DNA from: a bacterium
GTDB taxonomy: Bacteria; Actinomycetota; Acidimicrobiia; Spongiisociales; Spongiisociaceae
Assembly: GCA_028821235.1 (NCBI GenBank)
Contig: JAPPGV010000011.1
Coordinates: forward strand, 24,082-88,081
DNA: 64,000 bases
Direction: 5' to 3'
Position numbers and translations under genes: made by a program. This document shows positions 1 through 6,965 of the stretch, piece by piece. The stretch's first letter is position 1; each line of letters begins with the position of its first letter. Below the pieces are notes generated by a model, which worked only from the letters and a program-made list of their open reading frames with translations, was not told where the DNA came from and did no database searches.

Positions 1-324
1 GACCCGCTTGGCACCCGCGATGGCCGCCGCCTCGAACACATTGAACGCGGTCCGCACGTTGACCTGGAACGTGACGGTGGGCGTCCGCACCCCTTGGGCC
101 CAGACCCCCGCCAGATGCAGTACTGCGTCAGCGCCCCGGAAGGCCTCGACCGTCTCTCCGAGGTCGCCGAGGTCGACGAAGAGGTGCGAACCGATGTCCG
201 AACCGGGGTCGCCCCCGCGAGGGGCCACCAGATCCACGGTGAGTACGTCGGCACCGGCTGAACGCAGATAGGCCGCGATCACGGTCCCGGACCTGCCCGC
301 GCCCCCCGTTACCACAACCCTCAA
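1..324 (-). CDS. NAD(P)-dependent epimerase/dehydratase, N-terminal part (runs off the window)
   Basis: The first 108 residues of a short-chain (extended) dehydrogenase are present; the C-terminal part lies outside the window. The protein opens with a Rossmann nucleotide-binding loop (VVVTGGAGRSG). It continues with an acidic residue after the second strand (VDL) and the VLHLAGVWA segment that is typical of sugar-nucleotide epimerases and related NAD(P) enzymes. The start is TTG at 324: an in-frame TAA lies 15 bases upstream and an AAGGAGG ribosome site precedes it. It begins only 12 bases after the stop of the TIM-barrel gene at 337, so the two are probably co-transcribed with the sugar-type ABC importer. 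Nothing visible fixes the substrate. The YxxxK catalytic motif should lie beyond the window edge. Confidence 0.85.
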   Translation of the reverse strand, partial: MRVVVTGGAGRSGTVIAAYLRSAGADVLTVDLVAPRGGDPGSDIGSHLFVDLGDLGETVEAFRGADAVLHLAGVWAQGVRTPTVTFQVNVRTAFNVFEAAAIAGAKRV

Positions 325-336
325 TGCCTCGCCTCC

Positions 337-1191
337 TTACGTCTGTTCGCTGCCGGTGGACAGGTTCCTGAAGGTTCGGACCGTATGCCGGACGGCCCGC
401 TCCACCGGGATCCGCTCGATGCTCGATGCGCCGACGAACCCCACCGCCGTGGTGAGCGGCAGCGCCTCCCGAACGTCGTCGGGCGTGGCCAGGCGCCCTC
501 CGTGGAGCAGCGGGATGACATCGGGATTCTCTGCGACAGCGGAGTCGATCAGCGACTGGGCGTACGCGCACACCGCTTCGACGGATCGGTCGTCCGAGTA
601 CCCGACCCTGCCACCGGTGGTGGGCCCGGAGTGGGTGACCACGCAGTCGGCGCCTGCGGCTGCCATCCTCGCCGCGTCATCGGCGCTGGCCACGTAAGCC
701 ATGGTGAACATGCCGCGGCTCCGCGCCAAGCCGATGGCTTCGACCTCGCGCCGGAACCCGTAACCCACCATCTGGGCCCTCCGGCGCTGGTCGGGCATGT
801 TGGTGAGCGTCGGGAAGTTGATCACTCCGGAGAATCCGGCCGCCTCGAACCGGTCCAGCAGGCCGCCGAGGTCCCTGCGGGTGGGGTCGTTGGCCTCGAT
901 ACCGCCGATGACGGGAGTGTCGGACACGACATTGAGTATCTCGGACGACATCTCCAGGGTGCCCTGGTTCGAATCCCCGAACCGCCAGGTCGGCAGGCCC
1001 ATCAGGCGGGACCGTCCCGTGCTGTAGACCACGATCAGATCGGCGCCGCCCTCCTCGGCGGACCGAGCGATTATCCCGGCGCTGCACCCGGCCGCCAGCA
1101 CCGCCTGGCCGGTGGCAATCCGGCGCCGCAGAGCCTCCAGGATGGCTTCACGTCTCAAAACGGTTCTCCCCGCGGGATCAACTTCCGGCAA
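337..1191 (-). CDS. Phosphoenolpyruvate hydrolase-like TIM-barrel protein (copy 1)
   Basis: This 284-residue protein resembles the PEP-hydrolase-like TIM-barrel family, which also forms the C-terminal half of plant Tm-1 proteins. Family-like segments are AGCSAGIIARSAEEGGADLIVVYSTGR near the N-terminus, the central GGIEANDP and GVINFPT stretches, and the C-terminal VGASSIERIPVE. A second member (16054-16890) shares these motifs (VGASSIERLPTE, GVQNFPT, STGR/NSGR), so the two are paralogues. Family membership is clear, but the reaction is not established for such proteins. The TTG start at 1191 has an AGGGA-type ribosome site; another TTG at 1158 is possible. The gene lies downstream of an ABC importer and upstream of an epimerase, which suggests carbohydrate or acid catabolism. 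Unlike copy 2 it has no Tm-1-like partner beside it. Confidence 0.8.
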   Translation of the reverse strand: MPEVDPAGRTVLRREAILEALRRRIATGQAVLAAGCSAGIIARSAEEGGADLIVVYSTGRSRLMGLPTWRFGDSNQGTLEMSSEILNVVSDTPVIGGIEANDPTRRDLGGLLDRFEAAGFSGVINFPTLTNMPDQRRRAQMVGYGFRREVEAIGLARSRGMFTMAYVASADDAARMAAAGADCVVTHSGPTTGGRVGYSDDRSVEAVCAYAQSLIDSAVAENPDVIPLLHGGRLATPDDVREALPLTTAVGFVGASSIERIPVERAVRHTVRTFRNLSTGSEQT

Positions 1192-1231
1192 GCTTATCCC
1201 TGCCGGCAGATCGGATTCCTGTCCACCCCGG

Positions 1232-1261
1232 TGCCGGTCGCTCCATCATGGGCGACCGGCA
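1232..1261 (-). terminator. 10-bp perfect inverted repeat after the solute-binding protein gene
   Basis: TGCCGGTCGC (1232-1241) and GCGACCGGCA (1252-1261) form a perfect 10-bp stem with a 10-base loop, 26 bases after the stop of the binding-protein gene. No T-run follows. In ABC operons such hairpins often act as partial terminators or 3' stabilisers that raise the amount of binding protein over downstream genes. That role is inferred here. Confidence 0.55.
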
Positions 1262-1286
1262 TGGATGGGTCGGAGACAGGTCGGTC

Positions 1287-2807
1287 CTAGGAACCGAAGA
1301 GGTTCCCGTAGTACTCGCCGAGCAGGGTGGCGCCGTCCTCGACGAGCTTCCGCTGCGCCTCCTCGCGGGTCATGTTGCCCGTCAGGAGTTCCGCCTGCAC
1401 GTCCTGCTGGAGGACCCGGAAGGAGAACGGGGGTGGCCCGAGGTTGCCCTCATCGGTCATCGGCAGCTCCGATAGGGCGTAGGGCAGGATCTCCCAGGCA
1501 GCCGCCATCGGAGGCGAGGTCTCCAGGAAGGCCGCGTACTCGGCCGAGTCACCGACGCTCAACCTGCTGGGCAGGTTCCCGGAAGTCTCGGCCCAGTAGG
1601 CCTGGCTCTCGGGGCTCGACAGGAACTTGATGAACTCCCACGTGGCCAGGTTCTCGGCCTCGGTGGTGTTGAACGCCACCGCGTTGGGCCCGAACAGGAC
1701 CGTGACGGGATCGGCGCCCTCGAACTCCTGGGGAACCGCTCCCACGCTCCAGTTGAAGGCACCGGCCACCCCCTCCTCAACGAAGGGAACCCAGCGACTG
1801 GAGGTCATGATGTAGGCGACCTGCTGGGAGGCGAAGTCGCTCAGGTTGGCCGTCGCCTCATCGGCCCGGCCGACCGTCGGGAAGCCGTATCCCTCCTCGA
1901 TGAGGGTCGCGAACAGGTCGAGGGCCTTTGTCCACGGTTCTTCGCCGTACCTCGTTGCCCTCGCCTCCACATCGATGGTCGGGAAACCCCCGAAGGTGAA
2001 GCCGGTGGCGTTCCACATGGAGGCGTCGACCTGTATGGAGTAGCAGCTCTTGTTCAGGTCGTTGAGGATCACCTCGCACTGGGCGAGGAACTCGTCCCAG
2101 GTCTCTGCCGGACCGTCAAATCCCAGACCGTTCAGCATGTCCAGGTTGTAGAACATCACCGCGATGGCCACCGTCCACGGGAAGCTGAGCATCTGCCCAC
2201 CCTCGGACAGGTAGGTATTCCTGGCGATCTCCACCGGCAGGAAGTCGGACACGTCGACGCCGATCGCCGGATCGTTGACGTAGCTGGTCAGGTCGAGCAG
2301 GACGCCGGCCCTCCCCCAGTTGACAGCCGCGTCCTCGAAGGCGACGGTCAGGTTGGGCAGGTCGTTGGCCTCGATCGCGCCGGCGATCTTCTGGCCGGTC
2401 GGGTAGTAACCACCGGTGAACTGGGCCTCCACGTCGATCTGGGGATACTTCGCCTCGAACCTGGCCACCAACTCGTTCATCGCCTCTTCCAGCGGCCCGC
2501 TGTAGACGTGCCAGAACTGGATGGTGGCGGCCTCGAGTTCTGCGAGCGTCGTGGTCGTCGGCTCCGCCATCGCCTCGGTCGTGGCGGGCGCGGCCTCGGT
2601 GGTCTCTGTCTCCTCCTCCATCGCCTCGGTAGTGGCCGGCGCCGCGGTAGTGGCAGGCGCCGCGGAAGTGGCCGGCGCGACGGTTGTGGCTGGTGCCGCG
2701 GTAGTGGCGGCCGGCTCGTCGTCGCCACAAGCTGCGGCAACCAGGGCCAGAACCAGGAACAGCGCTCCTAGAACCATGCCATTGGGTCGGAAGGCCCTCG
2801 CTCTCAT
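1287..2807 (-). CDS. ABC transporter extracellular solute-binding lipoprotein (carbohydrate type)
   Basis: This 506-residue lipoprotein is probably the substrate receptor of the importer encoded by the next two genes. The chosen ATG at 2807 has a GGGAG ribosome site and gives a signal peptide ending in lipobox VAAAC (Cys27). A low-complexity linker follows (about residues 30-90) made of repeated Ala-Pro-Ala-Thr-Thr units with a Glu/Thr-rich insert. It probably acts as a flexible tether between membrane anchor and binding domain. The mature part (IQFWHVYSGPLEEAMNELVARFE, later ATWEFIKFLSSPESQAYW) matches the family 1 sugar-binding proteins. Sugar or glycerol-phosphate compounds are the usual ligands; the exact ligand cannot be read. 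The gene follows the permease genes rather than leading them, and a hairpin follows it. Confidence 0.9.
   Translation of the reverse strand: MRARAFRPNGMVLGALFLVLALVAAACGDDEPAATTAAPATTVAPATSAAPATTAAPATTEAMEEETETTEAAPATTEAMAEPTTTTLAELEAATIQFWHVYSGPLEEAMNELVARFEAKYPQIDVEAQFTGGYYPTGQKIAGAIEANDLPNLTVAFEDAAVNWGRAGVLLDLTSYVNDPAIGVDVSDFLPVEIARNTYLSEGGQMLSFPWTVAIAVMFYNLDMLNGLGFDGPAETWDEFLAQCEVILNDLNKSCYSIQVDASMWNATGFTFGGFPTIDVEARATRYGEEPWTKALDLFATLIEEGYGFPTVGRADEATANLSDFASQQVAYIMTSSRWVPFVEEGVAGAFNWSVGAVPQEFEGADPVTVLFGPNAVAFNTTEAENLATWEFIKFLSSPESQAYWAETSGNLPSRLSVGDSAEYAAFLETSPPMAAAWEILPYALSELPMTDEGNLGPPPFSFRVLQQDVQAELLTGNMTREEAQRKLVEDGATLLGEYYGNLFGS
2560..2720 (-). repeat. Coding tandem repeat for the Ala/Pro/Thr linker of the binding lipoprotein
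   Basis: Short GC-rich units of about 15-18 bases (variants of gtagtggcaggcgccgcg) recur within this stretch and encode repeated APATT-like units behind the lipobox. The array lies inside the binding-protein gene. Such arrays can change in number by slippage; whole codons are kept here. Confidence 0.6.
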
Positions 2808-2870
2808 ACCTACTCCCTTATCTCTCCGACGTACGTTCACCCGTCCGCAGGTCGCCATGTCGTGGTCTTG

Positions 2871-3701
2871 CTACTTGATGCCTCCCTGGGTAACTCCCTC
2901 TATGACGAACCGCTGACCGATGAAGAACAGGATACCCACGGGGAGTATTCCTATGACGGCCGCAGCCATCAACATGTTGATGAAGACGGCGCCCTCCGTC
3001 TGGAACGAGACCAAGCCCAGCTGAACAACTCGCAATTCTGCATCGGCTGTGACGAACAGCGGCCATAGAAGTGCGTTCCACGACCAGATGAACGTGATCA
3101 GAAAGACGGTCACCGCCGCTGCCCGTACAAGGGGAAGCCCGATCGACCAGAAGGCCCTGGCCTCCGAGCTGCCGTCCACGTAAGCCGAGTCGAACAGGTC
3201 ATCGGGTATTCCCAGGAACTCCTGGCGGAACATGAACACCGCGAACGCCCCGGCCATCCATGGCACGACCAGAGCCGCGTAGGTGTTGTACCAGCCGAGA
3301 TCGTTGATGAGCACGTAGTTGGCGATGAAAGTGGCCTCGAAGGGGATCATGAAGCTGGCCAGAACCAGCATCAGGATCACCCTGCGTCCCCTGAACCGGA
3401 TCCGCACCAGCGCATAGCCCGCCAGAGCGCCGAACAGCACGTTCCCGCTCGCCGAGAGGGTGGCCACGAACAGGGAGTTCATTATCCAGCGCGCCATCAT
3501 CGTCTCGCGGAAGATGTCGATGTAGGTGATGATGGACGCCGTTTCGGGAATGATGGTGGGAGGTACGAGCAAAGCCTCGTCAAGGGGCTTGAGGGAGGTT
3601 GTCACCATCCAGTAGAGGGGCGCCAGGGCGAAGGCGCACAGCACGAAAAGGACAAGGTGGGCTGCCAGCCTGGTCTGGGGGGCATTGTGGCCGGTGGCCA
3701 T
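2871..3701 (-). CDS. Sugar ABC transporter permease, MalG/UgpE type
   Basis: A 276-residue inner-membrane permease with about six hydrophobic segments. The cytoplasmic EAA-type loop is recognisable around DDLFDSAYVDGSSEARAFWSIGLPL, where the ATPase would dock. The ATG start at 3701 shares a base with the TGA stop of the upstream permease (TGATG), so translation is coupled. Length and layout fit the MalG half of family 1 sugar importers. No matching ATPase gene is present nearby. Many actinobacterial sugar importers use a shared MsiK-type ATPase encoded elsewhere, and this may be such a case. Confidence 0.9.
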   Translation of the reverse strand: MATGHNAPQTRLAAHLVLFVLCAFALAPLYWMVTTSLKPLDEALLVPPTIIPETASIITYIDIFRETMMARWIMNSLFVATLSASGNVLFGALAGYALVRIRFRGRRVILMLVLASFMIPFEATFIANYVLINDLGWYNTYAALVVPWMAGAFAVFMFRQEFLGIPDDLFDSAYVDGSSEARAFWSIGLPLVRAAAVTVFLITFIWSWNALLWPLFVTADAELRVVQLGLVSFQTEGAVFINMLMAAAVIGILPVGILFFIGQRFVIEGVTQGGIK

Positions 3702-4711
3702 CACGCCGTCCCCGCCGTGTAGTGGACCCACCGCCGGCTCAACCGGAACTGGAGCCAGGTGACCACCAGGATGATCAGGAACAGGGCGGTGGCCGTGGCC
3801 GCTCCCAAGGCGAACAGGTTGTCGCCCCAGAACTGCCGGTACATGAGCATCGACAAGGTTTCTGTCGTCCGGGCCGGGCCACCCTGGGTCAGGACGAAGA
3901 TCGTGTTGAACTCGCGCAGGGCGAACACCAGGGAGACGACCACCACGAACAGGATCGTCGGGGAGAGCACCGGGATCACCACCCTCCGGAGGATCTTCGG
4001 TTCGCTGGCGCCGTCCACGCGGGCCGCGTCCAGAAGATCCGGGTCGATACGGGTCATGCCCGCGTACAGGATGAGAACGGTGAACCCGAGCATCTGCCAG
4101 AACCTGACCAGCAGCAGGATGGCCATGGCGATGCTCGGGCCCTCGGCCCAACCCGGAACGGTGGCGCCGAACCAACCCGCCACCAGTTCGACGACACCGG
4201 TCGAGTCGAGGATCCACGACTGGCGCCTTATCCCGAATGGCTGGAGCGACGCGTTGACGACTCCGGTCGGGCTCGGGGCGAACACGAGTCCCCAGACGAG
4301 GCTGGTGGCGACGGTGGGAACGATGAAGGGAACGAACAGCAGGAGCCGGTAGAGGTAGCTCTTGCGGATCACGTAGTGGAGAAGGTAGGCGACCGGGATG
4401 GCCACTATCACAGTGACCGGCACCACGAAGGCGAAGAAGAAGGTCACCTTCACCGAGTTCCAGAAGTCGCCACCTTGGACAAGGTCGATGTAGTTCGTGA
4501 GGCCGATGAACTCGGCGCCGGCCAGGGTCCAGTTGGTGAGCGAGAGGTAGATGTTGCGACCGGTCCCGTACAGGTGGAATACCCCAATGACCAGCAGGGC
4601 AGGCAACAGGAAGAGGAAGGCAGTGGCCGGCGAACTCGTGCGAGAGGAACGCCGCCAGCGCCATCGACCCGCGGACGTCCACCGCGAACCTCCTGCGACC
4701 ATACGTGACAC
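3701..4711 (-). CDS. Sugar ABC transporter permease, MalF/UgpA type
   Basis: A 336-residue membrane permease, first gene of the importer operon. After a basic N-terminus it has about six transmembrane segments. Its EAA loop reads DPDLLDAARVDGASEPKILRRVVIPVLSP, with the usual VDGA core. It should pair with the MalG-type permease that follows. The start could be GTG at 4711 or ATG at 4702; neither has a strong ribosome site. The operon order is permease, permease, binding protein, PEP-hydrolase-like enzyme, epimerase. This suggests that uptake and first processing of a sugar, polyol or sugar acid are encoded together. Confidence 0.9.
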   Translation of the reverse strand: MSRMVAGGSRWTSAGRWRWRRSSRTSSPATAFLFLLPALLVIGVFHLYGTGRNIYLSLTNWTLAGAEFIGLTNYIDLVQGGDFWNSVKVTFFFAFVVPVTVIVAIPVAYLLHYVIRKSYLYRLLLFVPFIVPTVATSLVWGLVFAPSPTGVVNASLQPFGIRRQSWILDSTGVVELVAGWFGATVPGWAEGPSIAMAILLLVRFWQMLGFTVLILYAGMTRIDPDLLDAARVDGASEPKILRRVVIPVLSPTILFVVVVSLVFALREFNTIFVLTQGGPARTTETLSMLMYRQFWGDNLFALGAATATALFLIILVVTWLQFRLSRRWVHYTAGTA

Positions 4712-4903
4712 CCGTCTGTCTAGCGGTCTGTCTGTGGATTAACTTGGCGTGTTCTGCGTGCCATTCGCGTCCCTCGCTGCGTTCCGCCCCCTCAACGTAC
4801 CGCAGCGCGTACGCCTTCGTCAGCGGGCCTTGCGAGGAACACCGCTGCCGACGCATACCACACCGTCATCTCACAGGCAGACCGCTTAGGCTGCTCCCTG
4901 ATT
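4712..4903. promoter_or_regulatory. Divergent intergenic region with a short direct repeat
   Basis: This 192-base gap separates the minus-strand importer operon from the plus-strand deaminase gene and should carry both promoters. Two copies of GTCTGTCT (4714-4721 and 4726-4733) lie close to the importer start, 12 bases apart. The spacing suits a regulator binding on one helix face, but no regulator gene is adjacent. I found no convincing -10/-35 pair. Confidence 0.35.
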
Positions 4904-5902
4904 ATGCCCCAGTCCGGACCGGCGCGCAGGAACCTCCGTCAGCTGCCGAAGGCCCACCTGCACCTCCATCTGGTTGGTTCGATGCGGCCGAAGACCCTCA
5001 CCGCGCTGGCCGAGGAGGCAGGGATGGCGATGGCTCTCCCGGAGAGCTTCGTCGACTTCAAGCACTTCTACACCGCCTACACGCTGGCGAACCGGGCGGT
5101 TCGCAATGCCGAGCACCTGAGCCGTCTGGTCTTCGAGGTAGTCGAGGATGCCGCTGCCGACGGTGCCGTGTGGGTGGAGCCCACCCTGTACCTTGACAGC
5201 TTCAGGGAGGCAATCGGGCCGGGCGAGCTGATCCTCGACATCGTGGCGGATGCGATCCGGAGGGCCCGCGACAGGGTGGGGATCGGCGCAAGACTGATCG
5301 TGGCGGCAGACCGTGATCTGGGTCCCGCGGACGGCGTGCGCCAGGCGCGCCTCGCCGCCCGCGGGGATCCCGACGTCATCGGCGCGTTCGGCCTGGTGAA
5401 CGACGAGTTGGCGCACCCCATCGAAGACTTCCGCGAAGCCCTCGCCATCGCTTCCAACGCGGGCCTGGCCCTCGTCCCCCACTCAGGAGAGTTCGGCGGT
5501 CCAGACCAGGTGGCCGCCACTTTGGGTCTGGGGGTGGCCCGCATCCAGCACGGGATCGCCGCCGCGCGGGATCGCGCCCTGCTCCGGCGCCTTGCAGGCA
5601 GCGACGTCTGCCTTGACGTGTGCCCGACCAGCAACGTCGCGGTCGGCGCGGTCGAAAGCCTGGACAGACACCCACTTCCGGACCTGGTAGCGGCCGGAGT
5701 CAGTGTCAGCCTCAACGCCGACGATTCCCTCCTGTTTGGGTGCTCGTTGCTCAGCGAGTACGAGTTGGCCCGCGAGGCGTTCGGGTTCTCCGACCGGCGG
5801 ATGGCCGCTATCGCCGGAGCCTCGATCTCCCACAGCACGGCACCGAGATCGCTCAAGTCGATGGCGGAGGCCCGAATCCACCAGTGGATAGCTGCTAGCT
5901 AG
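4904..5902 (+). CDS. Adenosine deaminase-like amidohydrolase
   Basis: A 332-residue zinc-dependent deaminase of the adenosine/adenine/AMP deaminase family, which removes the 6-amino group of adenine-type purines. The metal and substrate motifs occur in order: HLHLVGS near residue 20, PHSGE in place of the usual HAGE, ARIQHG in place of RIGHG, CPTSN, and SLNADD in place of SLNTDD. Length is normal. The Asp usual in the first motif (HLDGS) is Val here, and His-Ala is replaced by His-Ser, so substrate preference may differ from classical adenosine deaminase. An aldo/keto reductase follows on the same strand after 67 bases. Purine salvage fits best, but other aminopurines are possible. Confidence 0.88.
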   Translation: MPQSGPARRNLRQLPKAHLHLHLVGSMRPKTLTALAEEAGMAMALPESFVDFKHFYTAYTLANRAVRNAEHLSRLVFEVVEDAAADGAVWVEPTLYLDSFREAIGPGELILDIVADAIRRARDRVGIGARLIVAADRDLGPADGVRQARLAARGDPDVIGAFGLVNDELAHPIEDFREALAIASNAGLALVPHSGEFGGPDQVAATLGLGVARIQHGIAAARDRALLRRLAGSDVCLDVCPTSNVAVGAVESLDRHPLPDLVAAGVSVSLNADDSLLFGCSLLSEYELAREAFGFSDRRMAAIAGASISHSTAPRSLKSMAEARIHQWIAAS

Positions 5903-5969
5903 AAGGGGTTACCATCATCACTAGCCATCAACCACTGCTCTATCTCTCGGCTCCTGAGGACCATTCACA

Positions 5970-6962
5970 ATGACGGATGCGCTAACAAGGCGGCCTCTTG
6001 GACAGACCGGCATCCGTGTGTCACCGGTCGGGATCGGCACGGGATCGTTGGGGGCCGACCCGGCCGTAACCGACCCCGACGCCGTCGACGAACTTGCCGT
6101 GGCGACGCTTCGCGCCGCCCTCCGCGCCGGTCTGAACTACATCGACACGGCGCCCGGATACCGGGGCGGCGACAGCGACCGCCGAGTCGGCATGGCGCTG
6201 CGCGGTGGATGGCGCGACCGCGTGGTGCTGGCCACCAAGGTGGGCAGCCATCCGGCCCATCCGGGAGACATGACCGGCGATGCAGCTACCTGGGTCATCG
6301 AGCAGAGCCTGGAGGTCATCGGCACCGGCTCCATCGATGTCGCCCTGGTCCACGACCCGGCCGCCATGGACCCCGTGTTGGAGGCAGGCGGCGCGGTCGC
6401 AGCCCTCGAGCGGCTGAAGGAGGAGGGCAAGGTCCGCGCCATCGGCCTCGGAGTCCAGAACCACGAGTTCCTCAGGATCGCGATCGAGTCGGGAAGGTTC
6501 GATGTGATCCAGACACCCTACGACTACAACCTGCTGCGTACCACTGCCGAGAAGCTGATCGGGCAGGCGGCCGACCGTGGGGTCGGGGTCGTCAACGCGT
6601 CCCCGTTCCTGGCCGGACTGCTTTCAGGAGTCGATCCTGACGACATCGTAGCCATCCGGGCCGCGACCGGCATGTGGAGCCTAAGGGACCGTGACGTCGC
6701 GCGGGCCCGCCGGATCTGGGAGTGGGCGGGAGACCGGGACGCGGATTTGCGGGCGCTCGCGATGCAGTTCTGCCTGCGGGAACAGCGCATCGCCACAACC
6801 CTCATCGGTCCCCGGCGCCCGTCGGATGTGGCGGAGGATATCGCCGCCGCCACCCAACGGGTACCCGACAGAGATTGGGACGCCCTGGCGGAGGCCCTCC
6901 CGACCTTCCCGGTGTCCGCCCCCGGAGGAGAAGCCGCGGTTGGCCCATATCCCCCGAGTTGA
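5970..6962 (+). CDS. Aldo/keto reductase
   Basis: A 330-residue NAD(P)H-dependent oxidoreductase of the aldo/keto reductase superfamily. It shows the N-terminal LGQTGIRVSPVGIGTGSLG strand, the YIDTAPGY catalytic Asp/Tyr segment, the ATKVGSH lysine region, and a C-terminal cofactor segment (ATTLIGPRRPSDV). The arrangement resembles the D-threo-aldose (fucose) dehydrogenase branch. A GAGGA ribosome site lies before the ATG. Given the neighbouring sugar-type importer and epimerase, a role in oxidising or reducing an imported sugar is plausible but not proven. It ends a few bases before the converging molybdopterin gene, with no room for a separate terminator. Confidence 0.88.
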   Translation: MTDALTRRPLGQTGIRVSPVGIGTGSLGADPAVTDPDAVDELAVATLRAALRAGLNYIDTAPGYRGGDSDRRVGMALRGGWRDRVVLATKVGSHPAHPGDMTGDAATWVIEQSLEVIGTGSIDVALVHDPAAMDPVLEAGGAVAALERLKEEGKVRAIGLGVQNHEFLRIAIESGRFDVIQTPYDYNLLRTTAEKLIGQAADRGVGVVNASPFLAGLLSGVDPDDIVAIRAATGMWSLRDRDVARARRIWEWAGDRDADLRALAMQFCLREQRIATTLIGPRRPSDVAEDIAAATQRVPDRDWDALAEALPTFPVSAPGGEAAVGPYPPS

Positions 6963-6965
6963 AAG

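Noticed and set aside
960..990. GGTTCGAATCCCCGAACC resembles a tRNA T-arm.
   Set aside because: It encodes part of the PEP-hydrolase-like protein (WRFGDSNQG) on the minus strand, and no acceptor, D-arm or anticodon stem is present.
2560..2720. Possible mobile repeat or CRISPR-like array.
   Set aside because: The repeats are in frame and encode the APATT-type linker of the binding lipoprotein.
3702..4856. In-frame extension of the MalG-type permease by almost 400 residues.
   Set aside because: It overlaps the entire MalF-type gene in another frame. The ATG at 3701 gives the normal family N-terminus.
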